Counted from the stretch's first letter, positions 36,801 through 46,770 are shown. The stretch is DNA of 64,000 nucleotides from Candidatus Fermentibacterota bacterium (GCA_002748705.1 PDSZ01000045.1:48264-112263); one strand, 5' to 3'. The notes: generated by a model not told the origin, from the sequence alone. Numbers and translations: made by a program.

Positions 36801-38771
36801 CTACCTTAGTTTGACAAAACTCCCTGATACAGAGGCGCCTCCAGGCGCGGCTGCATGTATGAAGTAAACACCTGGATTCAGGTTTGCTGTATCTATCTCA
36901 GCCAGGGTGTTTTGAGGTACAGAAAATGATTCAAGAACTTTTCTTCCGGTTATGTCGAATACTGATATACTGTAATTTCTTGATATACCTGTGATTCTGA
37001 ACGAAACTGTTTCACAGGCAGGGTTAGGGCCGTGCAATCTGAAAGCGAATGGCAGAGAGGGGATGAGTTCTCCTTCAGGTACACCATGCACTTCAAGAGA
37101 TGGTTCCATGAATGCAGAGTAGGCTATAACTGACTGCATCACTCTGTCGTATGGGCCTGTCATTAGGGGCACTTCCTGGTCGCATGCAGAGGTGAATGCC
37201 AGTCCCAGTGTAGGTGCCTTGTGGCGATAGACAGCTCTTACTGTGTTACGGCAGAGTCTTTCTGAAGAGCCTGTTTCCGGCCAGTATCCTTCCCAGCCCC
37301 ATGAGGTGTTGAAGAGGCACGCTACTCCTCCGCCGTTCTGTTGCGTAAGCAGTGTATCAACAAAGTTAACGCCTGGGTCGGTGAAGTCTCCGGTGTGGCA
37401 GCCGATACTGGAATGAATACCGTATCTGCCCTGATTGTTGAATCCTGCCATTCTGCTCAGGCCCATCATGACAGGGTCAGTACCTGCCCACAGAACGCAC
37501 CGGTCATTTCCGTGGCCGGCATAGTGGTTCCATCCGGCTCCCTGGTAGATTGCCGGAAAATAGGTGTCAGGATGGTCGTCACCGTTGAACTGGTAAGCTT
37601 TGGTCAACTGGAAGTTCTCAGGGAAATACTTTGCCATTATCTCACAACCCTTTGCTCCGGTGTAGCCGATTGATTCAAAGAGCATTCCGCCGCAGAGTAC
37701 TGCATTCCTGTACCAGTCTCCTGTTTCTGAAGCTTCGTATGAAAGGTTCTTGTTTACAAGAACTTCAGCCTGCTCCTCGTTTGAGAACAGCATTCTGCTC
37801 AGTATCACATCCGCATAGAGGTCAGGTTCATCTTCCCACTGTCCGTAGATTCCGTTGCCGTTTGCATCCCAGTTGCCGTCAAGGCCGGAGTAGTACTTGT
37901 CACACGGGGCATATTCCGCTAAACCTTCGCACTCTGTATAAACCTCCCTTGCAGGAACAACTGTTTCATCCCCTGCCAGTAGAACGAAAGCTGTTCCCTG
38001 ATTTGTTACGAAGTGGGATATACAGTTCCGTATGTCTTCCTGAATATCTGAGCCTGACCATGCCCCCTGAATATCCTCAACTGTAAGGACAAGAACTGAA
38101 TATCCCCGCTGCTCAAGGGAGTTTGTGAGAGGTGCCAGTTGATCGGTGAAAGCATCAGCTGTAACAATGAGGTAGTCTGTAGCCGCATCTGTGCCGGAAT
38201 GAACATGTATGTTGTTTCCTGTGAGCATTTCCATACGGAATTGAAGCTGTTCAGCCTGAAGCGGTGAAAGAATTCCAGGGGCTTCAGATGATTCCCAGGT
38301 GATACTCAGGTTACATGATTCTGCAAGTTGCAGATTACGGTTTTCATGGTTGTAGTACCAGGGGTTCACAGCGCAGGAAACCACTGTAAAGGTGTTCATC
38401 AGTATTCCTGCACGACAGCTGACAAGTGGGTTTTTTCCGGAGATGCTTATTCGTGAGGCAGTTCTTTCCCTGAGGGATGAGCTGTTTGTAGTTCTGAGGG
38501 TTCCTGCTGCTTCCACCGGCAGTGAAAGGGTGGAGGCGGGACCTGAAAAGTTAAGGCTGCACTCCGCATGGGTTACCCGGGCGGTTCCTGGAATAACAAA
38601 GGTGCGGGATACCAGAGGCAGAAGGGGGTCTTTCTCAGATGCACTGTAAAAAGCTGTATGATCTGTTACAGTTACCTGTGAGAACCCTGAGTTCTCAGTT
38701 ATGGTGAACCCGTGGGGAAAGGGGTGGAATATGTCAGTTTCCAGCGTTGCTATCAGGAAGAACAGGAACAT
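36801..38771 (-). CDS. Secreted C25 (gingipain-like) peptidase with T9SS-type C-terminus
   Basis: A 656-aa exported peptidase. ATG 38771 is chosen since CGGAGG precedes it and the signal segment MFLFFLIATLETD follows; a GTG 21 codons upstream also opens the frame. A propeptide-like beta region (to about 200) precedes the C25 domain: DYLIVTADAF, GTAFVLLAGDETVVPAR, DVILSRM, the catalytic His in HYAGHGNDR and Cys in SSIGCHTGDF. The last 75 residues (SISVFDITGRKVLESF, LNPGVYFIHAAA) match the type A sorting domain of type IX secretion. A second such peptidase lies at 15.2 kb. Confidence 0.9.
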   Translation of the reverse strand: MFLFFLIATLETDIFHPFPHGFTITENSGFSQVTVTDHTAFYSASEKDPLLPLVSRTFVIPGTARVTHAECSLNFSGPASTLSLPVEAAGTLRTTNSSSLRERTASRISISGKNPLVSCRAGILMNTFTVVSCAVNPWYYNHENRNLQLAESCNLSITWESSEAPGILSPLQAEQLQFRMEMLTGNNIHVHSGTDAATDYLIVTADAFTDQLAPLTNSLEQRGYSVLVLTVEDIQGAWSGSDIQEDIRNCISHFVTNQGTAFVLLAGDETVVPAREVYTECEGLAEYAPCDKYYSGLDGNWDANGNGIYGQWEDEPDLYADVILSRMLFSNEEQAEVLVNKNLSYEASETGDWYRNAVLCGGMLFESIGYTGAKGCEIMAKYFPENFQLTKAYQFNGDDHPDTYFPAIYQGAGWNHYAGHGNDRCVLWAGTDPVMMGLSRMAGFNNQGRYGIHSSIGCHTGDFTDPGVNFVDTLLTQQNGGGVACLFNTSWGWEGYWPETGSSERLCRNTVRAVYRHKAPTLGLAFTSACDQEVPLMTGPYDRVMQSVIAYSAFMEPSLEVHGVPEGELIPSLPFAFRLHGPNPACETVSFRITGISRNYSISVFDITGRKVLESFSVPQNTLAEIDTANLNPGVYFIHAAAPGGASVSGSFVKLR

Positions 38772-38857
38772 GCTGCCTCCGAACAGAGTTGTAGTTACAC
38801 CGGTTTGAACCCCGATGTTCTGTTTTTGTTCCACACGGCCCTGAATATATTTCCTTT

Positions 38858-39322
38858 ATGAAGAACGCAGTGCTCTGCTACATACGATCAGGCAATACCA
38901 CGCTGATGATGCATCGCAATCAGCGTGAAGATGATATGCACTTCGGCAAATGGAATGCTCCAGGCGGGAAGATGGAGCCTGGTGAAACGCCGGAAGAATG
39001 TGTTTTGCGTGAGGTGCGTGAAGAAACCGGGCTTATTATTGAATCTCCTTCTCTCAAAGGTCTTCTGACATTCCCTGCATTTGACGGTGAGGAAGACTGG
39101 TATGTTTTTGTTTTTACAGCAGACAAATTCAGCGGTACTTTGAAGAAGTCCTGCCATGAGGGAGAACTCCACTGGCTTTCTCACAGGGAGCTTGAAGAGA
39201 TTCCCCTTTGGGAAGGTGATCGTCACTTTATGAAGTGGCTTGACTGCGGAGAGTTTTTCAGCGGTAAATTCATATATGACAGTCACGGGTATGTCTCACA
39301 CTCTGTTGTTTTTCACAGTTGA
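38858..39322 (+). CDS. Nudix hydrolase (MutT/MTH1-like)
   Basis: A 154-aa Nudix pyrophosphohydrolase. The Nudix box is complete: G(KMEPG)ETPEECVLREVREETGLI. The preceding KWNAPGGK and following DWYVFVFTAD, then W...LPLWEGDRHFMKWL, match the 8-oxo-dGTP diphosphatase branch related to MTH1. Role is probably cleansing oxidised nucleotides. It starts 87 bases from the divergent peptidase and has a 57-base gap to ridA. Confidence 0.9.
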   Translation: MKNAVLCYIRSGNTTLMMHRNQREDDMHFGKWNAPGGKMEPGETPEECVLREVREETGLIIESPSLKGLLTFPAFDGEEDWYVFVFTADKFSGTLKKSCHEGELHWLSHRELEEIPLWEGDRHFMKWLDCGEFFSGKFIYDSHGYVSHSVVFHS

Positions 39323-39379
39323 GAGTTGAATGGAACACAAGTCAGAAAATGAGCGTATAACAATCATTGAGGAGGTCAC

Positions 39380-39766
39380 ATGTACGAAAAGAAAGCTGTT
39401 TACACTTCTGATGCTCCTGCCCCTGCAGGCCCATACAGTCAGGCAATAGTAACAGGATCATTTGTTTTCGTCAGCGGGCAGCTGGGAATTACTTCTTCAG
39501 GAGAGCTTCCGGAATCGGTGACTGAACAGGCAGAAGCAGCCCTCAATAACATGAGAAGTGTTCTTCAGGCTGCCGGAGCCCGAATGGATGATGTTGTAAA
39601 AACTACCGTTCTTCTGGCAGACATGAATGATTTCAAGGCTGTGAACAAATTGTATGCCGATTATTTCACTGAGCCATTTCCTGCAAGAGTAGCTTATCAG
39701 GTTGCTGCTCTGCCACTTGGTGCCATGGTTGAGATTGAAGCTGTGGCAAGGCTGAAAGAGAGATAA
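39380..39766 (+). CDS. ridA: RidA family enamine/imine deaminase
   Basis: A 128-aa Rid protein that hydrolyses reactive 2-aminoacrylate released by PLP enzymes. The conserved APAPAGPYSQAI start, GQLG, the Asn/Met-rich NMRSVLQAAGARMDDVVKTTVLLADM and the C-terminal Arg/Glu site FPARVAYQVAALPLGAMVEIEAVA are all present. GAGGTC precedes the ATG. It is followed after one base by tolQ. Confidence 0.96.
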   Translation: MYEKKAVYTSDAPAPAGPYSQAIVTGSFVFVSGQLGITSSGELPESVTEQAEAALNNMRSVLQAAGARMDDVVKTTVLLADMNDFKAVNKLYADYFTEPFPARVAYQVAALPLGAMVEIEAVARLKER

Positions 39767-39767
39767 A

Positions 39768-40436
39768 ATGCTGGGTCAGGTATGGGGTACCGTAACAGGA
39801 GCCGATGGCTTTACAAAATTCATACTTTTTCTCATTCTTGCCCTTTCTTTAGGCTCCTGGGGCGTTGCAATCTCAAAGTTGAAGGAACTCAGCAAAATAA
39901 TGAGTGCTTCCAGAAAGTTCATGGAAGCTCTCAGAACAACCGGCAGGCCTCCAGGAGGAGATTTTATGAAGCAGTCATCGGATATGGGTCCGCTGGCTCG
40001 AATGTACTCTGAAGCAGGCAGGTATCTCAGGCGGCGTCAGGATCAGGGAAGAATGGAACCGCTGAACCGTGAGGAAGTGGCAATACTGCACGGTGCCCTT
40101 GAACGGGAAGCCAGCGAAGACCTTGCTCAGAGAAGCAGAAACATAGGTTTTCTTGCCACTGTTACCAGTGTAAGTCCTCTTCTGGGGCTGCTTGGTACCG
40201 TATGGGGTGTTCTGGTAAGCTTCATTGGAATGAGAGAAGCCGGTATAGCTGACATCAGCGCAGTGGGGTCAGGTGTTGCAGCAGCTCTTACCACAACTGT
40301 TGCCGGTCTCCTTGCAGCTATTCCGGCCAATGTCTTTCACAATTATGTAGTAGGTCGTGTGGATGAACTGGCCGGTGAGATGGACCGATTCCTCTCGGAA
40401 CTTGTGGATGTCTGCAGAAGGGGTTCGATTTCATGA
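39768..40436 (+). CDS. MotA/TolQ/ExbB proton channel protein
   Basis: A 222-aa inner-membrane protein with three transmembrane segments (about 15-35, 123-150, 168-190). The second and third carry the family signature TVTSVSPLLGLLGTVWGV and AALTTTVAGLLAAIPA. With the next two genes it makes a proton-driven energy transducer for the outer membrane. The stop overlaps the next start by four bases (ATGA). Confidence 0.93.
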   Translation: MLGQVWGTVTGADGFTKFILFLILALSLGSWGVAISKLKELSKIMSASRKFMEALRTTGRPPGGDFMKQSSDMGPLARMYSEAGRYLRRRQDQGRMEPLNREEVAILHGALEREASEDLAQRSRNIGFLATVTSVSPLLGLLGTVWGVLVSFIGMREAGIADISAVGSGVAAALTTTVAGLLAAIPANVFHNYVVGRVDELAGEMDRFLSELVDVCRRGSIS

Positions 40437-40846
40437 TAAGAACCAGGTACAGGCAGTTCTCCTCCATAAATGTAACCAATCTGGTGGATGTCACCTTTGT
40501 TCTGCTTGTTATCTTCATGCTCAGTGCTCCTGTTATACAGAGAAGCACTGAAATTACACCTCCTTCCACAGACCAGGGGGAGATAATTCGAAGGCTTGAC
40601 CCTGGAACATCACTTGTGGTTGAAATGGACAGTGCTGGAAACATCTCAGTTGCAGGGCAGGCAGTAGCTCCTGAGGAACTTGCCTCTCTGGCGGAAACGG
40701 CTCTTTCCTCAGGCAGAACAGAAGCCTACCTCCGTGCAGACGGACAGGTTCAGTACGCGCAGCTTGCCGGTGCTCTCACAGAGCTAAGAAGAGGCGGCTA
40801 CGCCGATGTGGGCCTTGTTCAGGAATCTGGACATGCTTCAGAATAA
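40433..40846 (+). CDS. ExbD/TolR biopolymer transport protein
   Basis: A 137-aa single-pass inner-membrane protein. The helix NLVDVTFVLLVIFMLSAPVI (15-34) carries the conserved proton-carrying Asp. The periplasmic domain follows. It overlaps the TolQ/ExbB-type gene by four bases and the TonB-type gene by 14. Confidence 0.92.
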   Translation: MIRTRYRQFSSINVTNLVDVTFVLLVIFMLSAPVIQRSTEITPPSTDQGEIIRRLDPGTSLVVEMDSAGNISVAGQAVAPEELASLAETALSSGRTEAYLRADGQVQYAQLAGALTELRRGGYADVGLVQESGHASE

Positions 40847-41564
40847 TCCTTTTGCAAGGGAAGCAAGTGTTTCTTCCAGACTGAGACGATCAGATTTTTT
40901 TCTTTCAGCAGGAATACATCTGGGGATTATTGTTCTGCTTCTGGCAGGTGCGCTGATTCTCGGGAATAAAGAATCTGTTCCTGCAGGCGGCGGAGAATTT
41001 ATCTCTGTGGAGATGGTTGTTCTCCATGAAGGTGACGACCAGGCTGAAGCTGCAGAGATTGCCGGCGATACTGCCGATGAAATACAGACAGAGGAAGTGG
41101 TTGAAGAGGAGATAACAGAAAGTGCTGAAGTTCAGGAGGTGATAGAACCAGCCCCTGAAGAGGTGCAGGAGGAGGTTGAGCCTGAGGAGCCCGCTGAAGT
41201 ACAGGAAACTGTTCAGGAAGAAGTTGAAGAACTGCCTGCTTCTTCAGAAGAGTTCATAGGAGTAGGGGCTCAGGGGGAAGCGGGAGCCGGTGCTCCAGGG
41301 CCTGCCAGTTATGAGGGCAGGGTTTTCGGCGCAATCAGAAGAAATTTCCGGACTTCAGTGGTTCCGCCTCAGAGTTACCGTATTTCATTCGTTGTGAACC
41401 TGGACAACACAACTTCATACAGTACCATTCGAGAGAGTGGTAACAGCAGTTTTGACAGAGCAGTTGTGCATGCCCTTACTAGTGCCGGAATCCCTCCCAT
41501 ACCTCCGGGAAGAACTGAGCCGGTGCAGATGAACATTGAGTTCTTCGGCCCGGATCAGATATAG
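40833..41564 (+). CDS. TonB/TolA-type energy transducer
   Basis: A 243-aa protein: cytoplasmic start, one membrane helix (about 27-45, IHLGIIVLLLAGALIL), a long Glu/Val/Pro-rich periplasmic spacer (65-150), and a C-terminal TonB_C/TolA-like domain (YRISFVVNLDNTTSYS, IPPIPPG). ATG 40833 is used; an earlier GTG would give nine more residues inside tolR. The set tolQ-tolR-tonB could be Tol-Pal or Ton; the spacer composition fits either. No TolB or Pal follows. Confidence 0.85.
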   Translation: MLQNNPFAREASVSSRLRRSDFFLSAGIHLGIIVLLLAGALILGNKESVPAGGGEFISVEMVVLHEGDDQAEAAEIAGDTADEIQTEEVVEEEITESAEVQEVIEPAPEEVQEEVEPEEPAEVQETVQEEVEELPASSEEFIGVGAQGEAGAGAPGPASYEGRVFGAIRRNFRTSVVPPQSYRISFVVNLDNTTSYSTIRESGNSSFDRAVVHALTSAGIPPIPPGRTEPVQMNIEFFGPDQI

Positions 41565-42067
41565 TTAAGCAAGCTTATCGAAATAGAGTTAATTATTTAA
41601 GTATTTTCAGCCTGCATAAATCAATTTTACCATCATCGAAGTATTTATGAAGGTATTCATCGGTTAAATTCGAGTTAGATAATCAAACAATAAGGCTGCA
41701 TTCTACGACAATTAATATATGCTCTACTACTGGCATATTCTTTGCAGCATATAGTATGTAATAGCCATCTATAGCAAAAGACAGGTAATGCAACTGTTGC
41801 GAACTGGTGCTGTTTTTCCGCCTTTGGCAATGCTGTTCAGGTGAACCTTAAGATGCTCAGATTGAGCAGTTGCTTTTTTCCTTGACAGCCCAGCCTGGCT
41901 CAATTAATAATTTAATGCTCGGGTCTGCACATCGTTTCTCTTCGGGCATGAAAAGCCAGTTGCTAAAGGAAGGCGATGGTATGTTTGCAGTCTGCATTCT
42001 TTGCTTTTCGTCTGTACCAGTCAGCTTGTATTTAGTGCCCGATACAGCAGGAAAGGAATCCCGATAG
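41565..42067. other. AT-rich intergenic region
   Basis: Half a kilobase with no gene I can support, more AT-rich than its surroundings near 41570-41780. AAAGGA at 42049-42054 serves the ABC exporter start. It marks the change from native codon use to the atypical ABC pair and may be an insertion junction. No clear inverted repeats or tRNA were seen. Confidence 0.5.
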
Positions 42068-43861
42068 ATGGAAAAACAACCCAAAAAGCGATCCGTACTG
42101 CAGCGTCTCATTCCCTATATGGGCCAGAAGCAGTATCTTTTTCCTCTCTCTCTGATTCTTTCAGCCGTTTCAGCTCTTCTGGGGTTATTGCCCTTTGTCT
42201 TCCTCTGGTTTATTGCACGGGAACTGTTTACACATACCAGTCAGATATCACTGGAAAGCGTACGACTCCACGCCTGGCTGACTCTGGTGTCAGCCATATT
42301 GTCACTTGTAATGTACTTTTTTGCGCTGATATCATCCCATCTGGCAGCTTTCAGGGTAGAGGTTGGTCTCCGCAAAGCTGGCATGCAACAGATTATTCAC
42401 ATGCCTATGGGTTTCTTTGATCAGCAGCAAAGTGGAAAAATGCGTAAAATTATTGATGATAATGCCAGTCAGACACATACATTTTTAGCTCATCAACTGC
42501 CGGATCTCTCAGCAACAGTAGTGGCACCGCTCATGTTGCTGGTATTGCTGTTTATTTTTGATTGGCGAATGGGACTGGTATCCTTGATACCCATTGTGCT
42601 GGGATTCATCTCTATCTCTTTCACAATGACGAAAAAAGGAAGAGAATTGCGACAAGAATATTTTGATAAGCTTGAGGAAATGAGCAGTGAATCAGTTGAA
42701 TATGTGCGAGGTATTCCAGTAGTCAAAACTTTCGGGCAAAGTGTTTTTGCATTCAAGCGGTTCGTAGATAGTATTCACTCTTATAAAGAGCTGGTAACTA
42801 TTTTTACGAAAAAATGGCGCATACCTATGTCTTTTTATATGGTAATAATGCTGTGCGCCTCGTTCTTTCTTGTTCCATTTGCTATTTTGCTTGTGGGCAG
42901 AGGAGACAGCCTTGCATTGGTCCTCACGGACTTCACTTTATATCTGCTTATCGCTCCTCATTTTACTGTTATCATGATGCGCAGTATGTATATACGCAAC
43001 TATGCAGATATCGCTGAACAAACCATGGACCGTTTCGATGCTATTCTGGCGCACCCCGGCATGGTTTTTCTATCCGGCGGAGACAAACCTGCGGCTTCTA
43101 CCCTCGCTTTCAAGGATGTGGTATTTGCTTATGAAGGAGCTGAACAAAATGCCGTTGACGGTGTCAGCTTTGTGGTAGAAGAGGGTGAAACCGTGGCTCT
43201 TGTTGGTGCTTCAGGGAGTGGTAAGACAACAATTGCCCGTCTGGCTGCCCGTTTCTGGGATGTAAAGGAGGGAGAAGTAACGATAGGCGGTCAGAATATC
43301 AATACTATCTCTCGTGAAAACCTGATGGACAGTATCTCGTTTGTTTTTCAGAACACGCGGCTCTTCAAAGCATCATTGCGGGAAAACATTATCTTCGGCA
43401 GAGACAATGTCAGTGAGGCAGCTATAGAGCGTGCCATAGATCTGTCTCAAAGTCGTGATATTATAGCCGGTTTACCTGATGGGCTGGAAACGGTTATTGG
43501 TAAAGATGGTACCTATCTGTCCGGAGGTGAACAGCAGCGTATATCCCTTGCTCGCGCTATTCTGAAAGATGCGCCTGTCGTTATTCTGGATGAGGCTACA
43601 GCCTTTGCAGATCCTGAAAATGAGCACCTCATTCATAAAGCTTTGCGGGAACTCAGCAGAAACAAAACCACTCTGATGATAGCGCATCGACTTATAACCG
43701 TGCAGGATGTGGACAAAATCCTGGTTATGGATAAGGGAAGAATTGTTCAGAGCGGGACTCATGAAGAGCTTCTTAAGCAAGATGGACGCTACAAAGAGAT
43801 GTGGAAGGAATATCAAACCTCCATCAAATGGAAACTTGGCCATGAAGGAGGTTCGCAATGA
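42068..43861 (+). CDS. ABC exporter subunit (YbtP/IrtA-like), membrane-ATPase fusion
   Basis: A 597-aa half-transporter: six membrane helices (to about 310) followed by an ATPase domain with Walker A GASGSGKTT (near 380), signature LSGGEQQR (near 484) and Walker B VVILDEATAF. The D-loop AFADPENE is the form seen in siderophore-type exporters of the Ybt/Irt group. Arginine is mostly CGN, unlike the AGA/AGG habit of the surrounding genes. Overlaps its partner by four bases. Substrate not identifiable; iron chelates or peptides are possible. Confidence 0.88.
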   Translation: MEKQPKKRSVLQRLIPYMGQKQYLFPLSLILSAVSALLGLLPFVFLWFIARELFTHTSQISLESVRLHAWLTLVSAILSLVMYFFALISSHLAAFRVEVGLRKAGMQQIIHMPMGFFDQQQSGKMRKIIDDNASQTHTFLAHQLPDLSATVVAPLMLLVLLFIFDWRMGLVSLIPIVLGFISISFTMTKKGRELRQEYFDKLEEMSSESVEYVRGIPVVKTFGQSVFAFKRFVDSIHSYKELVTIFTKKWRIPMSFYMVIMLCASFFLVPFAILLVGRGDSLALVLTDFTLYLLIAPHFTVIMMRSMYIRNYADIAEQTMDRFDAILAHPGMVFLSGGDKPAASTLAFKDVVFAYEGAEQNAVDGVSFVVEEGETVALVGASGSGKTTIARLAARFWDVKEGEVTIGGQNINTISRENLMDSISFVFQNTRLFKASLRENIIFGRDNVSEAAIERAIDLSQSRDIIAGLPDGLETVIGKDGTYLSGGEQQRISLARAILKDAPVVILDEATAFADPENEHLIHKALRELSRNKTTLMIAHRLITVQDVDKILVMDKGRIVQSGTHEELLKQDGRYKEMWKEYQTSIKWKLGHEGGSQ

Positions 43862-45588
43862 TACGCTTTTTTCAACGGGTATTTGCCATGAGCCCCAAAG
43901 GGGCCAGAGACTTACGGACAGCAATCGTAACACATAGTCTTGTAAACATTTCCCGTGTTCTGCCTGTGATACTTGCTTTTGCTTTTTTGGAAGATTATCT
44001 GGGACTTCTGCTGTACGGAACCCCTCCTGTCAGAACAACAATGTTTTATGTGATGTTTACCGTTGTTTCTTTTGTAGTGATGTATGTGATTGCATATATC
44101 GATTACGGTACAACATACACCATTATTTACGATGAAAGTGCCACCCGGCGAATCAAACTGGCGGAAACTCTCAGAGAGCTTCCCATGGCCTTCTTCGGTA
44201 AAAGGGATATTGCCGATTTGAGTGCCACTATCATGGAAGATACAACGATTATTGAACAGCTATTTTCCCATGCAGTCCCGCAGATATTTGCCTCTGTGGT
44301 CAGTATGCTGCTGATGGTCATGGCCCTTTTTCTGTATAACTGGCGAATGAGCCTTGCTATGTTCTGGGTGGTTCCGGTGGCCTTTCTCGTGTTCTATATC
44401 TCGAAGCGGACCATGGACAAAAGTATGGTTGCAGTCTACCGGAAAAAGCGAACGGTTACGGATACCATTCAGGATGGGCTAGATATGGTGCAGGAGATCA
44501 AAGCGTATAATGGAGAAAAACGCTACCTGGAAGACCTTGAAGATAAATTGTCGCAGTATGAAGCTGAACTCAAGCGGAGTGAACTTGCAGGCGGTGCGCT
44601 GATCAACCTTTCTGCGTTTTTTCTTAAACTGGGTCTGCCCAGCGTGATATTTGCCGGTGCGTTTTTCCTGGCCAACGGCTCCATTCCCCTCTTCACCTAT
44701 CTTGTATTTCTGATCATGGTGGGTCATATCTACGATCCCTTTCTGGAAACCATCGCAAATTTAGCTGCCCTGCTGGTGTTGAATGTACGGATTGACCGTA
44801 TGCGGGAAATGGATAACATGCCACGCCAAAAAGGAAAGAAGGAGTTCCAACCTCCTAACTTTGATATCGCATTTGATAATGTTAACTTCTCATATCAGAA
44901 AGAGATGCAGACTCTCAGCGGCGTCAGTTTTACTGCAAAGCAGGGTGAAGTAACAGCCTTAATCGGGCCTTCCGGCGGAGGAAAAACCACTGCCGCCAAA
45001 CTGGCCGCCCGCTTTTGGGATGTGGATAGCGGAACTGTTACTCTGGGTGGCGAAGACATCGCCACCATCGACCCCGAAACCCTGCTCTCACACTTTTCCA
45101 TAGTATTTCAGGAGGTGGCTTTATTTAATACCAGTGTTATGGAAAATATTCGGCTGGGCAGAAAAGATGCCACCGATGCAGAAGTGAAAGAAGCTGCTCG
45201 CCTGGCGCAGTGTGACGAATTTGTCAATTGTCTTCCTGATGGCTATAACACTCTGATTGGAGAAAACGGCGAACGGCTTTCAGGAGGCGAACGGCAGCGC
45301 ATCTCCATCGCTCGCGCCCTTCTCAAAGACGCGCCGGTGATTCTGCTGGATGAGGCCACCGCCAGCCTGGATGCAGAAAATGAAAGCCGCATACAGCAGG
45401 CAATCAGCCAGTTGATCAAAGACAAAACAGTAATCATCATTGCACACCGTATGCGCACTGTTGTGTCTGCGGATAAGATCGTTGCCATAAGAAAAGGCAG
45501 AGTAGTGGAAAGCGGTACACCGGAAGAGCTTCGACAGAAAGAGGGTATGTTTGCAGCCATGCTGCAATCGCAGAACGAACAGACATAG
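43858..45588 (+). CDS. ABC exporter subunit, partner of the preceding gene
   Basis: A 576-aa half-transporter with five or six membrane helices, Walker A GPSGGGKTT (near 371), signature LSGGERQR (near 475) and Walker B VILLDEATASLD. Starts inside the end of its partner (ATGA), so the two form a heterodimer. The same CGN-rich codon use marks both as probably acquired together. No regulator or siderophore gene is adjacent. Confidence 0.88.
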   Translation: MIRFFQRVFAMSPKGARDLRTAIVTHSLVNISRVLPVILAFAFLEDYLGLLLYGTPPVRTTMFYVMFTVVSFVVMYVIAYIDYGTTYTIIYDESATRRIKLAETLRELPMAFFGKRDIADLSATIMEDTTIIEQLFSHAVPQIFASVVSMLLMVMALFLYNWRMSLAMFWVVPVAFLVFYISKRTMDKSMVAVYRKKRTVTDTIQDGLDMVQEIKAYNGEKRYLEDLEDKLSQYEAELKRSELAGGALINLSAFFLKLGLPSVIFAGAFFLANGSIPLFTYLVFLIMVGHIYDPFLETIANLAALLVLNVRIDRMREMDNMPRQKGKKEFQPPNFDIAFDNVNFSYQKEMQTLSGVSFTAKQGEVTALIGPSGGGKTTAAKLAARFWDVDSGTVTLGGEDIATIDPETLLSHFSIVFQEVALFNTSVMENIRLGRKDATDAEVKEAARLAQCDEFVNCLPDGYNTLIGENGERLSGGERQRISIARALLKDAPVILLDEATASLDAENESRIQQAISQLIKDKTVIIIAHRMRTVVSADKIVAIRKGRVVESGTPEELRQKEGMFAAMLQSQNEQT

Positions 45589-45958
45589 GACGGTGTATCT
45601 GCCATGAAGCTTATCGGGAACTAAAGTACTGTTCTGATTAATTTAAAGCTTTCATGGTTCTCTGCACCTTGAAAAGCGGTGTTCTGAGTATTTCAAGATC
45701 CAGAATCCGGTCATCAGGACGAATGCCGTTTCACACAGGTTTTCAATCAGGTAAGCACCTTTGAGTATCTCAACTATCTGCCTTTACAGTAATATATTAT
45801 GTCCATAAGCAGAGGAAACTCAACTGGTGTTAACAGAATTAATGAAAGCCTCTTAATTGCAGGAGAGAAAGGCGTTGCATGATCTGCAAAACCCATGACA
45901 GAAAAAAATCTGGAGACAGCAGAGATACAACAACTCCTGTGCCTGGGACTGTTTCTCC
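45589..45958. other. Intergenic stretch after the ABC pair
   Basis: About 370 bases without a supportable gene. Some short inverted segments are present (GAACTAAAGTACTGTTC near 45618) but no terminator with a U tract stands out. I see nothing further. Confidence 0.5.
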
Positions 45959-46411
45959 ATGCTTCTTCAGATAAAGGGAGTCGAAACGACAGCCAGAGAG
46001 CTGGTGGGTTCATCTCAGGTTCCTTACCAGCTTAGACTTAAGGCTGAAGAGAATGAACTCTCTGCAGGAATGCTCGTTCAGGGTGAAAGGAATGTGAACC
46101 TTGTGCTTTGCAGATATGGTTACAAGCTCAACAGCGTGAGGGCTTCCACAATGGAGGAATACTTTGAACTGGCAACTCTGCTTTCCGGAGAAGCATTTAT
46201 AACAACCATTAAGCGCCCGAATAATCTGCCTGGAAGACACGCAGTTGTATTCACCGGTCTTTGCGATTCTCTTTTTCAGGGGCTTGATCCGGATTGCAGA
46301 CTGAACAGATCGGTGGATCATTCATACTCTGCCGTAAAGGGTTCAGTTGCTCTTGATCTGGGACAAGCCGAATTTATTCGGAAGGTGAGTGGCATGATTC
46401 AGGCTCTGTAA
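45959..46411 (+). CDS. Hypothetical 150-aa protein
   Basis: A soluble 150-aa protein of mixed alpha/beta character without signal peptide or membrane helix. Residues 55-75 (NLVLCRYGYKLNSV) and 90-115 (FITTIKRPNNLPGRHAVVFT) look like beta strands; no catalytic motif. Native codon use (AGA/AGG) supports it as a real gene of the host rather than part of the ABC insertion. A possible terminator follows at 46439. Family not recognised. Confidence 0.5.
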   Translation: MLLQIKGVETTARELVGSSQVPYQLRLKAEENELSAGMLVQGERNVNLVLCRYGYKLNSVRASTMEEYFELATLLSGEAFITTIKRPNNLPGRHAVVFTGLCDSLFQGLDPDCRLNRSVDHSYSAVKGSVALDLGQAEFIRKVSGMIQAL

Positions 46412-46770
46412 CAGTATTTCCTGCTACCTGATTATCTCTGAAGTATGATGCCGGGCATCGGGCTTCACGGCAGGGTTTTTTTGCTTCTGCTTCAGTAAGA
46501 GTATCAGGTATTTGGAAGAGTCTTAGTTGCCTAAAGAGCAGATTGGCGATTATTGAAAAAAAGGTGTTGCGGAGTTATATATTGCAAGTTACAGCAGTTT
46601 TCATCTGCTGTAAAGGAATGTCTTTCAATAGAAGAGCCGGGCAGATAAATGCCTTTACATTAACGATGAATGAAAGACTGTCAGGCAGGCTGTCTGTGTC
46701 TTTTTCATGGCTCAGGCAAAGAAAACAATTCCAGACGGAAACCTGTCAGGAAATGAAATGAGGTATTCAG
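46412..46770. other. Leader region of the methylmalonyl-CoA mutase genes
   Basis: About 360 bases with a terminator-like hairpin (46439-46482) and otherwise no gene. I looked for a cobalamin riboswitch, which would suit a B12 enzyme, and saw no B12 box. The mutase small-subunit start TTG (46771) has only a weak GAGGT ribosome site. Confidence 0.5.
46439..46482 (+). terminator. Terminator-like hairpin
   Basis: TGAAG (46439-46443) with CTTCA (46463-46467) encloses GATGC / GCATC (46447-46451, 46455-46459), and TTTTTTT lies at 46476-46482. An interrupted stem with a U tract eight bases on, so a moderate candidate for the end of the upstream gene. Confidence 0.5.

Noticed and set aside
46412..46770. 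Cobalamin riboswitch before methylmalonyl-CoA mutase
   Set aside because: No B12 box or matching core seen; only a terminator-like hairpin.
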